Below, in pieces: positions 60,395-64,000 of a DNA stretch of 64,000 nucleotides. Under the pieces are notes generated by a model, which had not been told where the DNA came from, searched no databases, and was given only the letters and a program-made list of their open reading frames with translations. The DNA is from Opitutus sp. (GTDB lineage: Bacteria; Verrucomicrobiota; Verrucomicrobiia; Opitutales; Opitutaceae), in NCBI GenBank assembly GCA_024707325.1, contig JANPZY010000004.1:124001-188000 (forward strand), written 5' to 3'. Position numbers and translations under genes: made by a program. The number at the start of each line of letters is the position of its first letter. The first letter of the stretch is position 1.

Positions 60395-60659
60395 ACGCCC
60401 CCTTCCCTTCGATCGAGTCATCACCGGAAAGACTCTCGGCAAGTTCAACTGCGAGCAATGGATTCCCAATCTGCAAGCGGGTGCGGAAGCCGGTAGTGCG
60501 TTTGCTCACTACGCGGTTGCTCAATTCCTGCGGGCCCAAGGCAAGAGTTCGGAATCGCTCAATCACCTAAAGCGCGCGTGTGAACTCGATGCATCCTCCG
60601 AAGCCCTCCGCACTGCTTTGCAGCAGACAGGATCGGGTGACTATCTTCCACGCAAATAA
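60351..60659 (+). CDS. Small TPR/Sel1-like protein
   Basis: A 102-residue protein whose start at 60351 is set by a GGAGG box 7 bases upstream, inside the 3' end of the large glycosyltransferase gene (44-base overlap). AGAEAGSAFAHYAVAQFLRA and SLNHLKRACELDASSEAL form two helix-turn-helix repeats of TPR/Sel1 type. Probably a protein-protein adaptor for the polysaccharide enzymes; no catalytic motif. Confidence 0.65.
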   Translation: MLKAVIESEAQSSSERPLPFDRVITGKTLGKFNCEQWIPNLQAGAEAGSAFAHYAVAQFLRAQGKSSESLNHLKRACELDASSEALRTALQQTGSGDYLPRK

Positions 60660-60764
60660 GCTACACATCATTGGAGCTCGTATCCGATGATTTGATACCA
60701 CAGGCTGCGCTTTTAACCGCCCCGGCGTAAATCATGGAACCGATTCAGGCGTGAGCCGGTGCGC

Positions 60765-61014
60765 TCACGGGCGCGACTCGACGCGGACCAGGACGCGGTA
60801 GGCGCCGGCTTCGAGTTCGACCGGGAACGTGCGCACGATGTCCACCACTTCGCCGGTGAAGAGATCGCGCCAACGTCCGGCGAGCGCGGGATCGTAGGCG
60901 TCGGCGTGCGCGTTTTCCTTGGTGAGATTGAGGAACGCCACGACGGCCGCGCCTTCGTCGGCGCCGCGGAAGAGCGCGTAAATGGATTCGTTTTTTGTCG
61001 TGAGAATCCGCCGC
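60765..61014 (-). pseudogene. C-terminal fragment of an alpha-amylase-family (GH13-like) enzyme
   Basis: About 82 residues (RRILTTKNESIYALFRGADE through LEAGAYRVLVRVESRP) match the all-beta C-terminal domain of GH13-type glycosidases, ending at a normal stop. Upstream of ~61014 the minus strand encodes no recognisable catalytic barrel; instead a methyltransferase is read on the plus strand. The gene has therefore lost its 5' part at the junction at 61009-61021. Family assignment is moderate because only the beta-sandwich remains. Confidence 0.55.
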
Positions 61015-61021
61015 TGCGGCG
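61009..61021. other. Palindromic junction between two truncated genes
   Basis: CGCCGC-T-GCGGCG is a perfect 13-bp palindrome exactly where homology to the minus-strand glycosidase tail ends and homology to the plus-strand methyltransferase begins. Both genes are missing their 5' ends here. It marks a rearrangement, or an amplification or assembly chimera. Confidence 0.55.
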
Positions 61022-61541
61022 CGCCAACGGCGTGGACGCGGCGGCCTTCATCGGCGCAGGCAGCCGTGTCGTTGGTTTCGACAAATCGACTGAAGCGATC
61101 GCCAAAGCCCAAGAGCGCGCGCGCGCCGCCGGCGTTGCCGACAAGCACTCGGCCGTGCTCTGCGATATGGGCGACGAGGCGGCGCTGAACGCGGCGTTAA
61201 ACCAGCACGTGGTGCGGACGGGGAACGAGAAAGTGTTCTTCTACGCGCGTTTCTTTTTCCACGCCGTGTCGTCGCAGACGGAGCAGATCGTGCTTAAAAC
61301 GATCGCGTCGTTTGCACGACCGGGCGACATCTTTGCCGCAGAGTTTCGCACGCTCGAAGACGAAAAGTGCAAGAAGCACTTCTCCGGCAAACACCGGCGG
61401 CGTTTCATCAAGACCTCGGATTTCATCGCCGCCCTGACCAAGCTCGGCTTCGCCGTGGAGATCGAGCAATCCGGCAACGGGCTCGCTCCCTTCCGCGACG
61501 AAGACCCCCGGGTTGCCCGCCTCGTGGCGAAGAAGATCTAG
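61015..61541 (+). pseudogene. 5'-truncated class I SAM-dependent methyltransferase
   Basis: About 175 residues survive. Homology starts inside motif I (ANGVDAAAFIGAGSRVVGFD, where a GxGxG loop should begin) and continues through the SAM Asp (GFDKS) and later strands (FFFHAVSSQTEQIVLKTIA, RPGDIFAAEF) to the end at the stop at 61541. The N-terminal ~40 residues and start codon are absent; the frame runs back into antisense glycosidase sequence. It resembles methyltransferases of polysaccharide clusters. It ends 9 bases before the DUF1796-like gene. Confidence 0.6.
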
Positions 61542-61550
61542 ATTTCGGTA

Positions 61551-62485
61551 TGGCAGAATCCATCAACGCCCGGCCTGCAGCCGGCGACTCCGCCGCCCCC
61601 AAAGGCAACAGCGCACCAACCGACGTGCCGTCCACTGGGATTCCCGCATCGCAGATCAACGGGAGTGCCTACTCCTTCCTGGTGAATGTCGCCGCTCAAG
61701 TAGGCAAAATCCGCTTTGCGAGTTCACGGACCGATGTGGATGCGCTCATCCGCGCTAAAGGGTCGGTCCAGAAGCTGGTCGAAAAACACTTCAGCAACAT
61801 CATCTACAACGCTGAAACGCGTCGACAGAACCTCACCCGCTTTCGCGACTACACTTTCGTTTCGCTCGGCGGCGACTGTTTTGTCCGCACGGTTCTGACT
61901 CGTTGGGGCATGAAGAAAACAGCCGCGATGGGCGAACTGTCATGCCCGTTCGATCTCGCGGTGCACCCCACGGCAGCTGTGACCGAGTTGCTGGCCTCCG
62001 ACTTCGCAAACTACTTCACCGGCTTGGAGTTTTCGGAGGAGCTCGACTGTGTCGTTAATCCCGCACTGAACATCCAGTTCAATCATGACAAGGGACGACG
62101 CTTCGCTGAAAACGACTATCAGGAACTCAAGACTCGCTACACCCGCCGGATGCAGAATTTTCGCGCGCTGATAGGCGGCGAGAGGCCGATCCATTTCATT
62201 CATCATACCAAAGTTTCCACCCCTGCGCTTGCAGCCGAGGTGGAGCGGCTTTTCGGACAGATTAGGACCTTACGGGCGAATCGGCCCACCCACTGCATTT
62301 GGATTCACACTCCACCCTTCGAGAATAACGAGAAGTCCTGGATGGGTGACCTAGGTTTCTGTCAGCAGATTATTGCGCCGTATCCGCTGAAGGGATACAT
62401 CTGGCATCGCCCGCGACACTCGTTTTCTGCGCGAGGTCATGCCTTCGAGCGGAAGCTCACCGAGAAACTCTCGACGCTGCTGTGA
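61551..62485 (+). CDS. DUF1796-like putative cysteine peptidase/papain-like protein
   Basis: A 311-residue protein. TFVSLGGDCFVRTVLTRWGMKK followed by MGELSCPFDLAVHPTAAVTELL matches the DUF1796 pattern (LGxxC...PFDW-like), with Cys and a later His in IHFIHHTKVST as candidate catalytic residues. An N-terminal ~40-residue low-complexity region precedes. Members often sit in capsule or polysaccharide clusters, agreeing with this location. The ATG at 61551 is chosen as the first after the methyltransferase stop; activity unproven. Confidence 0.65.
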
Positions 62486-62552
62486 GGTTTGCTTGCGCAG
62501 GATCGTGCGCGAGCGGCGGTAAATAAGCCAAGATGCACACGGGAGCTGGGGA

Positions 62553-64000
62553 TTACTCCGCCTTCCTCAATGCAACGAAGTGCGACTCGCCTGCGGCCAC
62601 TTGAGCCACATTGGTGAGGGCGGTGGGCACCTTGTCCTGCTGGTAGGATTTGTTTCCCCACACCACGACAGTGCCGTTGGTTTTGAGTGCGACCGCGTGG
62701 TCTGCTCTGGCCGCGATCTGTTTTACGCCAGATAGCGACGAGGGCACGTTAACCGCTTCAACACCCCAATCCCCCCACGCAATCACCTTGCCCGCTTCAG
62801 TCAGTCCGAGCACGACGTCGTTGCCTGCGGCAAGCTGGGTGAGCGGCGGAAGTGACTCGGGTGTCTGCTGCGCGATGATGGATTTGTTGTTCAGGAATCG
62901 CGGCTTCCCGGAGGTTGTGAGCACCACGGAGAAATATGATCCGGCTGCGATGCCTTTGATATCGCTGAGCGCCCAGTCAGGCACGGTGGTCTGTTCCGCG
63001 TAACTGGCTCCCCAAGCATAGACTCTTCCGCTGCGCGTGAGGGCCAGGGCGTGGGATCCGCCGGCGGAAATCGCGACCACGTCTCGAAGATCAGCGGGGA
63101 CTTTGTCGACGCCGTAGCCCGTCTTTCCCCACGCGACCACGCGCCCGTCCGATCTGAGCGCGAGCGCAAAATTGTCACCCGCGGCGATGGCCACGACGTT
63201 GGTGAGCGCCGCGGTGGGAATGTTCGTCGGAACGCTGTCCCATAGACTCCACGACCACAGGATAACTTTCCCTTCCTCGGTCAGACCGAGTGAATAATCC
63301 CTGCCGCCGGCGACCGCAATGAGAGCGGGCAAGTTCTTTGGCACCGCGGGACCGGCGAGTCCGTTGGAACCCCAGCTCTTCACCTCGGTGGCACCGTAGG
63401 ATTCGAGCACAAAGATCAACGGGCTGCGCTTGGTGCCGACATCGTCAGTAATTTCCACCCAGTAGTGTCCCGCCTTGCTAACCGTTGCTGAGGCGCCGGT
63501 CTGGCCTGCCAACGGGTCACCGTTGTGGAACCACTGATAAGACAAAGTGCCCGTGCCGGTCGCCTCGACGCTCAAGGTCGTTGTCGAACCTGAAGCGAGG
63601 AGCTGCCGCGGCGCCGAGATGTTCAAGATAGCGGCCAGCGGCGTAACAGTGAGTTTCCCAGCCTGGCTGGTCACGGAACCAAGTCGATTGCTCACGACAA
63701 CCGGAGTAATTGCCCGCATCGGCCGGCGTGATTTCCGCCAAGTCGAGTGACGAACCATTGGCGCCGGGAATGTTCACGCCGTCTTTGCGCCACTGATAGG
63801 AAAGCGCCGCAGTGCCACCCTCAGCCCCGACCCAGAAGGAAACGGCCTCTCCCTCCTTCGCTGTTTGATGGGAGGGCTGCTTGGTGATCGCCGGACGGAG
63901 GTCCAACGTCGCATCGCGCACCACGACGGCGTAGTCATTCGTTAACGCGAAATCGTAGGGGCTGTTGGCATGCGAGGGCACTGAGATGTCTCCGCTCGTG
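62553..64000 (-). CDS. Secreted Ig/RCC1 repeat protein, C-terminal part (single-base frameshift)
   Basis: Only the 3' part is in the window; the frame is open to the right edge. Ig-like modules (ALSYQWRKDGVNIPGANGSSL and LSYQWFHNGDPLAGQTGA) are followed by RCC1-type repeats (VVAIAAGDNFALALRSDGRV, VVAISAGGSHALALTRSGRV) and a C-terminal FVALRKAE like that of the 50165 protein (VICEKAE). The frame breaks at 63701-63704: GNYS should continue VVVSNRLGSVTSQ after removing one base. It is a diverged paralogue of the giant protein across the polysaccharide island. Confidence 0.8.

Noticed and set aside
55573-62552. Mobile element or prophage carrying the polysaccharide genes
   Set aside because: Base composition differs, but no integrase, transposase, tRNA attachment site or flanking direct repeat was found.

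Overview
The window reads as chromosomal DNA of a GC-rich Gram-negative bacterium, most likely a verrucomicrobium of the Opitutaceae type. This is inferred from gene content: a PEP-CTERM exported protein, a two-subunit B12-dependent methylmalonyl-CoA mutase beside Na+-pumping decarboxylase genes (Opitutus ferments sugars to propionate), secreted NHL/RCC1/Ig repeat proteins and several sigma-54 regulators. No rRNA, tRNA, CRISPR array, phage or transposase gene was seen.

Layout. 1-14.7 kb: end of a type II secretion/pilus GspF gene, a YhaM-like nuclease, an isochorismatase-like hydrolase, a sigma-54 activator, three sensor kinases, a DUF72 protein, small envelope proteins, an azoreductase and an HxlR regulator. 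14.8-25.9 kb: malQ, then a minus-strand lipid-type block with an OleA-like thiolase, a dehalogenase-fold hydrolase, FabI-like reductase, FabZ-like dehydratase, two CrtI-like flavoproteins, an acyl carrier protein and a KAS II-like synthase, with an unrelated exported TIM-barrel gene between. 26-35.3 kb: galE, the PEP-CTERM protein, an NtrC-type regulator, an M50 protease, a tandem pair of undescribed proteins, an NhaD-like antiporter and RtcB. 35.5-50 kb: a propionate locus with meaB and both mutase subunits, divergent from epimerase, carboxyltransferase, two gamma/beta membrane pairs, biotin carrier, two tiny membrane proteins, biotin ligase and an OadA/5S-like subunit. 50-64 kb: two very long secreted repeat proteins flanking a lower-GC surface-polysaccharide island.

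The propionate locus fits together as a pathway. Mutase converts succinyl-CoA to (R)-methylmalonyl-CoA, MeaB protects the mutase, and epimerase gives the (S)-isomer. The 12S-like subunit moves its carboxyl group to the biotin carrier. CO2 is then released by a membrane beta subunit with Na+ export, or the carboxyl group is exchanged with pyruvate/oxaloacetate through the OadA-like subunit. The adjacent ligase can load the biotin.

The strongest unexplained signal is a family of five intergenic arrays (near 2.0, 22.3, 28.5, 35.4 and 50.1 kb). Each is made of diverged units of exactly 22 bp, about 36 units in all, and no indel was found in any of them. The lipid block is the best candidate for an undescribed pathway.

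Caution: ten genes are each interrupted by a single-base frameshift (two in one gene), mostly in homopolymers. This looks more like assembly error than gene decay. I join those frames and describe the intact product.
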